Under the pieces are notes generated by a model that was not told where the DNA came from, made no database searches, and worked only from the letters and a program-made list of their open reading frames with translations. Shown in pieces: positions 17,040-26,273 of a stretch of 62,908 nucleotides of DNA; within the stretch, counting starts at the first letter, position 1; every line of letters starts with the position of its first letter. The position numbers were made by a program, and so were the translations under genes. Source of the DNA: Clostridiales bacterium (GTDB lineage Bacteria > Bacillota > Clostridia > Lachnospirales > Lachnospiraceae); assembly GCA_021202015.1 (NCBI GenBank), contig JAJQDV010000024.1, positions 1-62,908 of the forward strand, written 5' to 3'.

Positions 17040-18317
17040 ATGATTGATATTAGATTAATCAGAGAGAATCCGGACATTGTAAAACAGAATATCCGGAATA
17101 AATTTCAGGATCACAAGCTGCCCCTGGTGGACGAGGTGATCGAGCTGGACGCACAGGCGCGCGCCGCACAGAAGGAGGCGGACGATCTTCGCTCCGGCAG
17201 AAATAAGATCTCAAAGCAGATCGGTGCCCTGATGGCGCAGGGGAAGCGGGAAGAGGCGATGGCCTTAAAAGAACAGGTGGCGAAGGACGCCGCCCGCCTC
17301 GCTGAGCTGGAGGAGCAGGAGAGCACGCTTCAGGAGAAGGTGCGTTCCATCATGATGACGATCCCGAATATCATCGACCCTTCCGTCCCCATCGGAAAGG
17401 ACGACAGCGAGAACGTGGAGGTAGAGCGGTTCGGCGAGCCGGTCGTTCCGGATTTCGAGATCCCTTATCACACGGAGATCATGGAGCGTTTTCACGGGAT
17501 CGATCTGGACGCGGCGCGAAAGGTCGCCGGGAACGGATTTTATTATCTGCAGGGAGACATTGCCCGTCTGCATTCTGCGATGACGGCCTATGCGCGTGAT
17601 TTCATGATCGACCGCGGATTCACCTACTGCATTCCGCCGTTTATGATTCGCAGCAATGTCGTGACCGGTGTGATGAGCTTTGATGAGATGGACGCCATGA
17701 TGTACAAGATCGAAGGCGAGGATCTCTATCTGATCGGCACTTCCGAACATTCCATGATCGGAAAATTCATCGACGAGATGATCGATGAGGAGGAGCTGCC
17801 GAAGACACTGACCAGTTATTCCCCCTGTTTCCGCAAGGAAAAAGGCGCGCACGGGATTGAGGAGCGCGGCGTTTACCGCATCCACCAGTTTGAGAAGCAG
17901 GAGATGATCGTCGTCTGTAAGCCGGAGGATTCCATGATGTGGTTTGACCGGCTGTGGCAGAATACCGTGGATCTGTTCCGCAGTCTTGACATACCGGTGC
18001 GTACGCTGGAGTGCTGCTCCGGCGATCTTGCCGATCTTAAAGTGAAATCCATCGACGTGGAGGCGTGGTCTCCGCGCCAGAAGAAATATTTCGAAGTGGG
18101 CAGCTGTTCCAATCTGGGCGACGCCCAGGCGCGCCGTCTGCGGATCCGTGTGAAGGGAAAGGACGGCAAGTATTTCGCACATACGCTGAACAACACGGTG
18201 GTCGCTCCGCCGCGCATGCTCATTGCTTTTCTTGAAAACAACCTGAACGCGGACGGGACGGTCAATATCCCGGCGGCGCTTCAGCCTTATATGGGCGGCA
18301 AAATGAAAATAGAGTAA
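17040..18317 (+). CDS. serS: Serine--tRNA ligase
   Basis: Charges tRNA-Ser (and the selenocysteine tRNA where present). The 425-residue class II synthetase has the N-terminal coiled-coil tRNA-binding arm (about residues 30-100, rich in Lys, Glu and Ala), then the catalytic core with motif 2 PCFRKEKGAHG and motif 3 near VAPPRMLIAFLEN. Start at ATG 17040 gives the standard MIDIRLIRENPD; the upstream ATG-like extension has no family match. Some glutamine and serine residues differ from the E. coli type, as usual for Clostridia. Confidence 0.95.
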   Translation: MIDIRLIRENPDIVKQNIRNKFQDHKLPLVDEVIELDAQARAAQKEADDLRSGRNKISKQIGALMAQGKREEAMALKEQVAKDAARLAELEEQESTLQEKVRSIMMTIPNIIDPSVPIGKDDSENVEVERFGEPVVPDFEIPYHTEIMERFHGIDLDAARKVAGNGFYYLQGDIARLHSAMTAYARDFMIDRGFTYCIPPFMIRSNVVTGVMSFDEMDAMMYKIEGEDLYLIGTSEHSMIGKFIDEMIDEEELPKTLTSYSPCFRKEKGAHGIEERGVYRIHQFEKQEMIVVCKPEDSMMWFDRLWQNTVDLFRSLDIPVRTLECCSGDLADLKVKSIDVEAWSPRQKKYFEVGSCSNLGDAQARRLRIRVKGKDGKYFAHTLNNTVVAPPRMLIAFLENNLNADGTVNIPAALQPYMGGKMKIE

Positions 18318-18342
18318 TACATCATCGCAATGTATAAACAGA

Positions 18343-18374
18343 AAAAAAGAGAAAGAAATTCCTCTTTTTTTTTG
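18343..18374 (+). terminator. Terminator between serS and carA
   Basis: AAAAAAAGAG and CTCTTTTTTTTT pair around a ten-base loop and end in a T run. It lies only about 20 bases before carA, so it may act as an attenuator as well as ending serS. Confidence 0.55.
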
Positions 18375-18393
18375 CAATGAAAGGGGATACTGA

Positions 18394-19470
18394 ATGAAAG
18401 CGTTTCTGATTTTAGAGGACGGAACCGTTTTTCAGGGAACCGGTATCGGTTCGGAACGGGAAATCATCAGCGAAATCGTATTTAACACTTCCATGACCGG
18501 TTATCTGGAGGTCCTGACGGATCCGTCCTATGCGGGACAGGCGGTCGTCATGACCTATCCGCTGATCGGCAATTACGGCATCACGCCGGATATGGAGTCC
18601 GAACGGCCGTGGCCGGATGGATATATCGTGAGGGAATTATCCAGGATGCCGAGCAATTTCCGCTGCGAGGGGACGATTCAGGATTTTCTGAAAAAATATG
18701 ATATCCCCGGAATCGCGGGTATTGATACCAGGGCGCTGACAAAAATCCTCCGTGAGAAGGGCACCATGAACGGAATGATCACGCGGCGTGAAGATTATAA
18801 TATCGAGGAGATTCTTCCCCGTCTTCGAAGCTATAAAACGGGAAAAGTTGTGGATAAAGTCACCTGCAGGGAAAAATATGTCCTGCCGGGCAGCGGTTAT
18901 AAGGTTGCGCTGCTGGATGTGGGCGCGAAGCGAAACATTGCGCGTTCTCTGAATGAAAGGGGCTGCGAGGTTACGGTTTATCCGGCCCGGACGAGTGCCG
19001 CGGAGATCCTTGCGGCGAAGCCGGACGGCATCATGCTTTCCAACGGTCCGGGCGACCCGAAGGAGTGCGATACCATCATCGATGAGGTGCGAAAGCTCTA
19101 TGAGTCGGATGTGCCGATCTTTGCGATCTGTCTGGGGCATCAGCTCATGGCGCTCGCCGCGGGGGCGGATACGCACAAATTAAAATACGGGCATCGCGGC
19201 GGCAATCACCCGGTGAAGGATCTGCGGACCGGACGGGTTTACATTTCCTCCCAGAACCACGGCTATGTGGTGGATACGGACCATCTCGACCCGGCGGTGG
19301 CGGTTCCCGCCTTTGTGAATGTAAACGACGGCACAAACGAGGGCCTTTCCTATACCGGAAAGAACATCTATACGGTACAGTTTCATCCGGAGGCGTGTCC
19401 GGGACCGTTGGATTCCGCATACCTCTTTGATGTGTTTTTGGATATGATGGGAGGGAAACGCCATGCCTAA
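18394..19470 (+). CDS. carA: Carbamoyl-phosphate synthase, small (glutaminase) subunit
   Basis: Releases ammonia from glutamine for CarB. The 358-residue protein has the CPSase small-chain domain (GYLEVLTDPSYAGQ) at 1-130 and a class I glutamine amidotransferase domain with the nucleophile Cys246 in AICLGHQ and the His/Glu pair in QFHPEACPG. AAAGGGG precedes the ATG. Its stop overlaps the carB start by eight bases, indicating translational coupling. With the pyr block 8 kb upstream it supplies the first step of pyrimidine synthesis, and arginine synthesis if this is the only copy. Confidence 0.96.
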   Translation: MKAFLILEDGTVFQGTGIGSEREIISEIVFNTSMTGYLEVLTDPSYAGQAVVMTYPLIGNYGITPDMESERPWPDGYIVRELSRMPSNFRCEGTIQDFLKKYDIPGIAGIDTRALTKILREKGTMNGMITRREDYNIEEILPRLRSYKTGKVVDKVTCREKYVLPGSGYKVALLDVGAKRNIARSLNERGCEVTVYPARTSAAEILAAKPDGIMLSNGPGDPKECDTIIDEVRKLYESDVPIFAICLGHQLMALAAGADTHKLKYGHRGGNHPVKDLRTGRVYISSQNHGYVVDTDHLDPAVAVPAFVNVNDGTNEGLSYTGKNIYTVQFHPEACPGPLDSAYLFDVFLDMMGGKRHA

Positions 19471-22400
19471 AAATCCTGAGATCAAAAAAGTAATGGTCAT
19501 CGGTTCCGGTCCCATCGTGATCGGACAGGCGGCTGAGTTTGACTACGCGGGCACACAGGCCTGCCGCGCCCTGAAGGAAGAGGGCGTGGAGGTGTGTCTC
19601 GTGAATTCGAATCCGGCTACCATTATGACAGACAGGCAGATCGCGGATCAGGTTTACATTGAGCCCCTGACCGTGGATGTATTAAAAAAGATCCTGCTGA
19701 TCGAGCGGCCGGACGCCGTCCTTCCTACCCTGGGCGGACAGGCCGGCTTAAATCTCGGCATGGAACTGGAGGAGTCCGGGTTCTTAAAGGAGAACGGGAT
19801 ACGACTGATCGGCGCCACGGCGGATACGATCTTCCGCGCGGAGGACCGGCAGGCTTTTAAGGATACCATGGAGAAGATCGGCGAGCCCTGCGCTCCGTCC
19901 GAGGTGGTTCACTCCATAGAAGAAGGTATAAAATTCACAAATTCCATCGGATATCCGGTGGTGCTCCGGCCGGCATTTACCCTGGGCGGCAGCGGCGGCG
20001 GCATCGCGAACAATGAGACGGAACTGATCGAGATTCTGTCTAACGGACTGCGCCTGAGCCGCGTCGGCGAGGTGCTGGTGGAGCGATGCATCGCCGGCTG
20101 GAAGGAGATCGAATACGAGGTGATGCGTGACGCCATGGGCAACTGCATTACCGTATGTAATATGGAAAACATCGACCCGGTGGGCGTGCATACCGGCGAC
20201 TCCATTGTCGTCGCGCCGTCCCAGACGCTGGGCGACAAGGAGTATCAGATGCTCCGCAGCTCCGCGCTGAACATCATCACGGAGCTTGAAATCACGGGCG
20301 GATGTAATGTGCAGTACGCCCTGCATCCGGATACCTTTGAGTATTGCGTCATCGAGGTAAACCCGCGCGTGAGCCGCTCCTCCGCGCTGGCTTCCAAGGC
20401 GACGGGCTATCCGATCGCGAAGGTGGCGGCGAAGATCGCCATCGGTTATACCCTCGATGAGATCAAAAACGCGGTGACGCAGAAGACCTATGCCAGCTTC
20501 GAACCGATGCTGGATTACTGTGTCGTGAAGATTCCGCGCCTGCCTTTTGACAAGTTTATCACGGCGAAACGCACCCTGACCACACAGATGAAGGCGACCG
20601 GCGAGGTGATGAGCATCTGCACGAACTTTGAGGGCGCCCTGATGAAGGCCATCCGCTCGCTGGAGCAGCATGTGGACAGCCTTCACACGCAGGAATACCG
20701 GCATCTGTCCTACGATCAGCTTGTGGATAAGCTGAAGGTGGTGGACGACCGCCGGATCTGGGTGATCGCGGAGGCCTGCCATCGCGGAATGTCCTACGAC
20801 CTGATTCACGATTTAACAAAGATCGACAAATGGTTTATCGACAAGATCGCCATCATTGTGGAGATGGAGCGCCGTCTGATCAGCGAGCCGCTGACGCCGG
20901 AGCTATTAAAAGAGGCAAAGCGCATCGAGTTTCCGGACAATGTGCTCTCACAGCTCACCGGAAAGAGCGAATATTATATCAAAAATATGCGTTATGAGAA
21001 CGGCATTACGGCGTCCTTCAAGATGGTGGATACCTGTGCCGCGGAGTTTGCGGCCGCGACGCCCTATTATTACTCCTGTTTTGACGGGGAAAATGAGGCG
21101 GACGGCACGACGGACCGGAAGAAGATCCTGGTTCTCGGATCCGGCCCCATCCGGATCGGACAGGGCATCGAGTTTGATTTCTGTTCCGTACACTGTACCT
21201 GGGCATTTGCGAAAGCAGGGTATGAGACGATCATCATTAATAATAATCCGGAGACGGTTTCCACGGACTTTGATATCGCGGACAAGCTGTATTTTGAGCC
21301 GCTGACGCCGGAGGATGTGGAGAATGTCGTCCGCGTGGAGCATCCGGACGGCGCGGTCGTGCAGTTCGGCGGGCAGACCGCGATCAAGCTCACGGAGCAT
21401 CTGATGAAGATGGGCGTGCCCATCCTCGGGACGAAGGCGGAGGATGTCGATGCGGCGGAAGACCGGGAGCTTTTTGATCAGATTCTTCAGAAAACGCGGA
21501 TTCCGCGGGCGGCGGGAGGTACCGTGTTTACCGCGCAGGAGGCGAAGGACGTCGCGAACCGCCTGGGTTATCCGGTGCTGGTGCGTCCCTCCTATGTCCT
21601 CGGCGGACAGGGCATGCACATCGCCTTTAACGATGCGGAGATCGTGGAGTTTATCGATAACATCAATCAGATCGCGCAGGATCACCCGATCCTCATTGAC
21701 AAATACCTTATGGGCAAGGAGATCGAGGTCGACGCGGTCTGCGACGGCACGGATATCCTGATTCCGGGTATCATGGAGCATATCGAGCGGACCGGCGTCC
21801 ACTCGGGCGACAGCATCTCGGTCTATCCGGCTCCGACCATCTCCGACGAGGTGAAGGAGGTGATCGTAGATTACACGAAACGTCTGGCGCAGGCGCTTCA
21901 TGTCGTCGGGCTGATCAATATTCAGTTTATCGTGATGGACGGGGAAGTGTACGTCATCGAGGTGAATCCCCGCTCCTCCCGGACCGTACCCTATATCAGC
22001 AAGGTGACGGGGATCCCGATCGTCGATCTGGCGACCCGCGTCATCCTCGGGGAGAGCCTGCGGGAGATGGGATATACGACGGATATCGCGCCGGAGGCGG
22101 ATTATGTCGCGATCAAGATGCCGGTGTTCTCCTTTGAGAAGCTGCGCGGCGCGGAGATCAGCCTCGGTCCGGAGATGAAGTCGACCGGCGAATGCCTCGG
22201 CATTGCTAAGAGCTTCAATGAGGCGCTCTATAAGGCCTTCCTCGGAGCCGGCATTCAACTGCCGAAGTATAAACAGATGATCATTACTGTAAACGACAAG
22301 GACAAACCGGAGGCTGTGGGCGTTGCAAGACGCTTTGAGGCACTGGGTTACCGCATCTACGCGACCCGCAGCACGGCGAAATATCTGCAGGAGCACGGGG

Positions 22401-22666
22401 TACACGCGCTCCGCGTCAATAAGCTGTCGCAGGAGTCCCCGAATGTCCTCGACCTGATCCTCGGACATAAGATCGATCTTGTGATCGATACGCCGACGCA
22501 GGGGCGCGACAAGTCCCGGGACGGCTTCCTCATCCGCAGAAACGCGATCGAGACCGGCGTGCACTGCCTGACCTCCATGGATACGGCGAACGCGCTGGCG
22601 CTCTCGCTGGAGACGGCGCGTGATGAGATGGAAATGATCGATATCGCGACCGTGAAAAATATGTAG
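19463..22666 (+). CDS. carB: Carbamoyl-phosphate synthase, large subunit
   Basis: The 1067-residue synthetase makes carbamoyl phosphate from bicarbonate, ammonia and two ATP. The protein is an internal duplication: two ATP-grasp halves, each opening with a near-identical GSGPI(V/R)IGQ(A/G) motif (residues about 11 and 556), followed by an MGS-like allosteric domain in the last 130 residues (YRIYATRSTAKYL). Length and order are standard. Overlaps carA by eight bases. Strong terminator after the stop. Confidence 0.97.
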   Translation: MPKNPEIKKVMVIGSGPIVIGQAAEFDYAGTQACRALKEEGVEVCLVNSNPATIMTDRQIADQVYIEPLTVDVLKKILLIERPDAVLPTLGGQAGLNLGMELEESGFLKENGIRLIGATADTIFRAEDRQAFKDTMEKIGEPCAPSEVVHSIEEGIKFTNSIGYPVVLRPAFTLGGSGGGIANNETELIEILSNGLRLSRVGEVLVERCIAGWKEIEYEVMRDAMGNCITVCNMENIDPVGVHTGDSIVVAPSQTLGDKEYQMLRSSALNIITELEITGGCNVQYALHPDTFEYCVIEVNPRVSRSSALASKATGYPIAKVAAKIAIGYTLDEIKNAVTQKTYASFEPMLDYCVVKIPRLPFDKFITAKRTLTTQMKATGEVMSICTNFEGALMKAIRSLEQHVDSLHTQEYRHLSYDQLVDKLKVVDDRRIWVIAEACHRGMSYDLIHDLTKIDKWFIDKIAIIVEMERRLISEPLTPELLKEAKRIEFPDNVLSQLTGKSEYYIKNMRYENGITASFKMVDTCAAEFAAATPYYYSCFDGENEADGTTDRKKILVLGSGPIRIGQGIEFDFCSVHCTWAFAKAGYETIIINNNPETVSTDFDIADKLYFEPLTPEDVENVVRVEHPDGAVVQFGGQTAIKLTEHLMKMGVPILGTKAEDVDAAEDRELFDQILQKTRIPRAAGGTVFTAQEAKDVANRLGYPVLVRPSYVLGGQGMHIAFNDAEIVEFIDNINQIAQDHPILIDKYLMGKEIEVDAVCDGTDILIPGIMEHIERTGVHSGDSISVYPAPTISDEVKEVIVDYTKRLAQALHVVGLINIQFIVMDGEVYVIEVNPRSSRTVPYISKVTGIPIVDLATRVILGESLREMGYTTDIAPEADYVAIKMPVFSFEKLRGAEISLGPEMKSTGECLGIAKSFNEALYKAFLGAGIQLPKYKQMIITVNDKDKPEAVGVARRFEALGYRIYATRSTAKYLQEHGVHALRVNKLSQESPNVLDLILGHKIDLVIDTPTQGRDKSRDGFLIRRNAIETGVHCLTSMDTANALALSLETARDEMEMIDIATVKNM

Positions 22667-22671
22667 GCTTT

Positions 22672-22702
22672 AACCGGGTGGGGGAGACCCCGCCCGGTTT
22701 TA
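22672..22702 (+). terminator. Terminator of carAB
   Basis: AACCGGG-T-GGGG, loop GAGA, CCCCG-CCCGGTT, then TTTAT. GC-rich and well placed five bases after carB. The remaining gap to 22969 is AT-rich and holds an AAGGAGG site for the next gene. Confidence 0.8.
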
Positions 22703-22969
22703 TAGAATCGATTTTGGAATACCAAACATATACAAATGATATCTTCTAAGAATCCAATCGGCATCTTTCTGTGAACCTGCGGATACGTCTGGTCATTCCG
22801 CACGTACACCATTCTTAATACAATTCGAATACGATTATGAATTTCACGCAACAATAAAAATCTTTTCTGAATAAATCCAGCCGGAAAAATGTGATATTGT
22901 ATAAATGTAATAAAAATGTTCGGGCCGAAACAGTAAAACAATGCAGAAAGCACAAGGAGGTGCGTTTTT

Positions 22970-24136
22970 ATGAAGTTTGAAATGGGTAAAATGATACATT
23001 TTGATACATATTTAAAGCCGGATCCTACCTATTATTTCGGATGCGGGATTATGCCGGAGCTCGGAAAGCTTTTAAGCGGCTATGATCATGATAAAGTATT
23101 TCTGGTGACAACGGAGCAGCTGAAAACGCTCTACGGGGATGATGTGACCGGTTCGCTGGATGCGGCGGGAATCAATTACGAGGTTCTGACAATCCCGGAT
23201 ACAGAGCATGACAAGTCGTTCCTGACACTGGAAGCCCTGTGTGAGACCCTGGTTGCAAAGAACGTGACAAAGGGTTCGATCATCGTCAGCTTCGGAGGCG
23301 GCTGCCTGACAAATATCGTAGGCCTGTCCTCCGCGATGGTCTACCGCGGAATCCGTTACGTCGAGATGCCGACGACCACCATGGGAATCACGGACAGCTG
23401 CCTGAGCAACAAACAGGCGGTCAACGGCAAGCAGGGAAAGAACCAGTACGGTGTTTACTACGCGCCGATGTTCATTTTCGGAGATACCGCCTATCTGGCG
23501 ACGGAGAGCATTACCGGCAGGAAGTCGGCGTTCGCCGAGGGCATTAAAAACGCTTTTATCAACGATGAAAGCCTGCTCCCCTATTATGAGGGCGTGCTGG
23601 CGCGCGAGGATTTCGACCATATGGATATCCTGACCGTGACGGAGATCGCGTACAGCATCATTCAGTCGAAGCTTCCGATCCTGAAGCAGGATCCCTCAGA
23701 GAAGCTGTTCGCCATGGCTCTGGAGTACGGCCATACATTCGGGCATGCCATCGAGTTCTATTCCGGCGGCACCATTCCCCACGGCATCGCGGTCGCGAAG
23801 GGTATGTGCGTGGCGGCGGAGCTGTCCCATTCCCTCGGTTACCTGACACAGGAGGAGGTCGACAAGCATTACCGCCTCTTCGGCGAGTGCCTCGGACTGG
23901 ATCTGAAGATCCCCGCCAATATCACGGTAGATAACATCATGTCCACCATCCTTGCGGATAACAAGAAGACCGTAAAGGGAGTAAAATATGTTCTTCTGAA
24001 GAAGATCGGCGAGTGCCTGAATCCGGACGGTGATTTCCAGGTATGTGTGGATGAGGCTCTGGTGAGGAAGGCGCTGGCTGAACACAACGCCATCATAGAC
24101 CAGAAACTCGGGAAGGGAAGTGAATGCTGTGCTTAA
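22970..24136 (+). CDS. Sugar phosphate cyclase, 2-deoxy-scyllo-inosose synthase-like
   Basis: A 388-residue member of the dehydroquinate-synthase superfamily. NAD is held by GGGCLTN (109-115), and the zinc ligands should be Glu190, His255 (EYGHTFGH) and His271. The deciding segment is SNKQAVN...GKN (146-158): dehydroquinate synthases have GGKTAVN here, valiolone synthases GTKNAVN, while 2-deoxy-scyllo-inosose synthases have SIKQAVN. The closest match is therefore to the enzyme that cyclises glucose 6-phosphate in 2-deoxystreptamine antibiotics. No aminotransferase or glycosyltransferase is nearby, so the product here is probably not an aminoglycoside. AAGGAGG precedes the ATG. The next two genes follow closely. 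Confidence 0.8.
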   Translation: MKFEMGKMIHFDTYLKPDPTYYFGCGIMPELGKLLSGYDHDKVFLVTTEQLKTLYGDDVTGSLDAAGINYEVLTIPDTEHDKSFLTLEALCETLVAKNVTKGSIIVSFGGGCLTNIVGLSSAMVYRGIRYVEMPTTTMGITDSCLSNKQAVNGKQGKNQYGVYYAPMFIFGDTAYLATESITGRKSAFAEGIKNAFINDESLLPYYEGVLAREDFDHMDILTVTEIAYSIIQSKLPILKQDPSEKLFAMALEYGHTFGHAIEFYSGGTIPHGIAVAKGMCVAAELSHSLGYLTQEEVDKHYRLFGECLGLDLKIPANITVDNIMSTILADNKKTVKGVKYVLLKKIGECLNPDGDFQVCVDEALVRKALAEHNAIIDQKLGKGSECCA

Positions 24137-24962
24137 GCTTTGTTTTAACGCGACGACGCTCCGGTATATGGATATCTTCGAGGCGCTCCGCCATATCAAA
24201 GACGCAGGATATGAGGCTGTGGAGATCGCCCTGAATGACACACATATCCATCCGTATAAGAGCAGCCCGGAACGTTTGCGGGATGTCCGGAAATACTGCG
24301 AGGACATTGGGCTGGTGATCGCGTGCGTGGCCGCCGGGGGACCGACGTTCCTGGCGGAGACCCCGTACGAACCGTCCATGATCTGGGCAGATGCAGCCGG
24401 ACGCAGACAGCGCCTGGACGCGTATAAGAGTGCCATTGATCTGGCGCATGAGGTGGGCTCGCCCATACTGAATATCAATTCCGGCATCTTAAAACCGGGT
24501 GTTACCGCGGCGCAGGCAGATCAGTATTTCCGTGAAGGCATGGAAGAGCTGCTCGGCGCGGCGGGGGACATCACGCTGGTGCTGGAGCAGGAACCGGGAT
24601 TCTTTGTTGGAACCACAGAGACTGCGCTGAAATACATTCAGGAGTTTGACACGCCGAAGCTGCGCTTCAACCTGGATATCGGCCACGTGTTCTGCTGTGA
24701 GCCGGAGGAAGAATGCTATGACAATGTGGAGCGTTCCCTGCCGTATACCAGACACATCCATGTGGAGGATATAAAAAACCGGGTGCATCACCATGAGATC
24801 CCCGGCGAAGGCGATATCGATTTCGGCAGGATCGTGAAGCTCATCGAGGACTCCGGTTACGGGCACTATGTGTGTGTGGAACTGCACAATCATGATCAGA
24901 TGTGGGAACGTGCGCTGAAGGAAAGCCGGGACTATCTGATTGAGAAGATGTCGAAGGATTGA
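24120..24962 (+). CDS. Sugar phosphate isomerase/epimerase
   Basis: A 280-residue TIM barrel of the AP-endonuclease-2-like (IolE/IolI) group, which isomerises or dehydrates sugars and inososes. Likely metal ligands are Glu156 in LVLEQEP, Asp186 in FNLDIGH, His214 in RHIHVED and Glu254 in CVELHNH. It begins at GTG 24120, inside the last codons of the cyclase gene (17-base overlap), with AAGGGAA close upstream; a later GTG at 24129 is also possible. The overlap ties it to the cyclase, so its substrate may be the carbocyclic ketone made there. Confidence 0.82.
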   Translation: MNAVLKLCFNATTLRYMDIFEALRHIKDAGYEAVEIALNDTHIHPYKSSPERLRDVRKYCEDIGLVIACVAAGGPTFLAETPYEPSMIWADAAGRRQRLDAYKSAIDLAHEVGSPILNINSGILKPGVTAAQADQYFREGMEELLGAAGDITLVLEQEPGFFVGTTETALKYIQEFDTPKLRFNLDIGHVFCCEPEEECYDNVERSLPYTRHIHVEDIKNRVHHHEIPGEGDIDFGRIVKLIEDSGYGHYVCVELHNHDQMWERALKESRDYLIEKMSKD

Positions 24963-25033
24963 AGAAATCGAGAGACTTAAAAATGAGATCGATGCTGATC
25001 CGGGGTAGAAAAATGTCGAAGGACTGAGAAAAT
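24948..25033 (+). repeat. Imperfect duplication between isomerase and dehydrogenase genes
   Basis: ATGTCGAAGGATTGA (24948-24962, the end of the isomerase gene) recurs as ATGTCGAAGGACTGA (25013-25027), both followed by AGAAAT or GAAAAT. This looks like the remnant of a 65-base tandem duplication. Confidence 0.5.
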
Positions 25034-25035
25034 AA

Positions 25036-26064
25036 ATGGAAAAGAAAAATCTTGCACTGACAATCACGGAGCCGGGACGGATGGCGCTTGTCCCGCAGGA
25101 AATCCCGGTTCCGAAGGAGGATGAAGTCCTCATTGAGGTACATTACGTGGCGGTCTGCGGTTCCGACGTTAAGCTGTACGCGGGCACTTACACAGCGCCG
25201 CACAGCTATCCCGTCGTGATGGGGCATGAGTGGCTCGGGACCATCCGGCAGAAGGGCAGCGAAGTAGATCTGCCGGTCGGAATAATGGTGGTGGGCGACT
25301 GCTCCCTGTACTGCGGTGAATGCTATTACTGCGGAGTAAACAAAAACCACTGTGAGACGATCGAGAAAAAAGGCATCACGGTGGACGGGGGCGCGGCGAA
25401 TTATATCGTGGTGAAGGAACGTCACGTGAATGTCTGCCCCTCGTCGGAAAATCCCATGCTGCTGACGCTGACGGAGCCCATGTCGGTCGCGGTAAACGGG
25501 ATACGAAACCGCGTCCCAGATGATGTCATGAAGCGGACGCGGCGGGCGCTGATCCTGGGCTGCGGCGGCATCGGCCTGATGTCCCTGTTCACGCTTCTCG
25601 ACGCTGGCATTCCGGAGATCGTGATGGTCGACGTCCTTGCCGACAAGGTCAGCCGGGTGCAGGGATTCGCCTTCCCGCAGGTAAAGGCAGTGTGCTGCAA
25701 CACGCAGGAGATCAGCGAGGAGCGGATCGGAACCTTTGACCTGATCGTGGAGGCGACCGGGCACAGCGAGAGCCTGCAGCAGTCGCTCGCGGTGATCAAT
25801 CCGTGCGGTCATCTCGTCTGCCTGGGGCACCAGGCGCCGATGGAGTTTGATTTCGGCACGGTGATAAAGAAATCGCTGACGATTCACGCCAGCAACGGAA
25901 GCACCGGCGGATTCCCGAAGGCCATGGAGCAGATCCTGACCTACAGCCCCTATGTGGAGCAGATGATCATGGAGGTGGTACCGCTCTCGGAGTGCGAGCA
26001 TCTCTTTGAACGGAAGGAACTGTTCGCGTCCACGATCAAAGTTTTAATCGATATGTCAAAATAA
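25036..26064 (+). CDS. Zinc-dependent medium-chain alcohol/polyol dehydrogenase
   Basis: A 342-residue dehydrogenase of the threonine/sorbitol dehydrogenase group. Catalytic zinc ligands are Cys41, His64 and Glu65 (CGSDVKLY, MGHEW); a structural zinc loop is at 93-106 (CGECYYC...C). The Rossmann motif is GCGGIGLM near residue 173. In 2-deoxystreptamine clusters a zinc dehydrogenase oxidises the amino-inositol intermediate. Here it completes a cyclase-isomerase-dehydrogenase set, so it may oxidise or reduce the carbocyclic product. The ribosome site is weak, suggesting coupling to the upstream gene. A terminator follows. Confidence 0.85.
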   Translation: MEKKNLALTITEPGRMALVPQEIPVPKEDEVLIEVHYVAVCGSDVKLYAGTYTAPHSYPVVMGHEWLGTIRQKGSEVDLPVGIMVVGDCSLYCGECYYCGVNKNHCETIEKKGITVDGGAANYIVVKERHVNVCPSSENPMLLTLTEPMSVAVNGIRNRVPDDVMKRTRRALILGCGGIGLMSLFTLLDAGIPEIVMVDVLADKVSRVQGFAFPQVKAVCCNTQEISEERIGTFDLIVEATGHSESLQQSLAVINPCGHLVCLGHQAPMEFDFGTVIKKSLTIHASNGSTGGFPKAMEQILTYSPYVEQMIMEVVPLSECEHLFERKELFASTIKVLIDMSK

Positions 26065-26085
26065 AGCATATATCCTCTTTAAAAG

Positions 26086-26127
26086 GAGCAGCCCCATCGG
26101 GTATACAGATGGGCTGCTCTTTTTTTT
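26086..26127 (+). terminator. Terminator of the carbocycle gene set
   Basis: GAGCAGCCCCATC pairs with GATGGGCTGCTC (one bulged base) and ends in eight T residues. Confidence 0.85.
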
Positions 26128-26184
26128 ATCATATCATAGAATTTTTTGGTACTGGAAATATGCTTTGATTGATGATATAATGAC

Positions 26185-26229
26185 TAAAATGTTGATTAGA
26201 ACAACATTTTAACACTCTAAAATGTTGAT
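26185..26229 (+). promoter_or_regulatory. Triple operator-like repeat
   Basis: TAAAATGTTG (26185-26194) faces its perfect complement CAACATTTTA (26202-26211) across seven bases. A third copy, TAAAATGTTGAT, lies at 26218-26229, exactly 33 bases from the first, about three helical turns. The third copy overlaps the -35 element of the ATPase promoter. This is the arrangement expected for a repressor; the protein that binds is unknown. Confidence 0.6.
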
Positions 26230-26253
26230 ACAAATCGTTTTTAATGATATATT
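26225..26253 (+). promoter_or_regulatory. Promoter of the DUF4143 ATPase gene
   Basis: TTGATA (26225-26230), 17 bases, TATATT (26248-26253). It places the transcript start near 26260, which rules out an upstream ATG at 26244 as the translation start. Confidence 0.6.
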
Positions 26254-26273
26254 TTGTCAATTTGAGGTGCTTT

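Noticed and set aside
22702..22953. Minus-strand frame reaching from carB into the gap before the cyclase gene
   Set aside because: Most of it is antisense to carB; the intergenic part has no ribosome site or recognisable domain.
22970..26064. Aminoglycoside antibiotic biosynthesis cluster
   Set aside because: No aminotransferase, glycosyltransferase or resistance gene accompanies the inosose-synthase-like cyclase.
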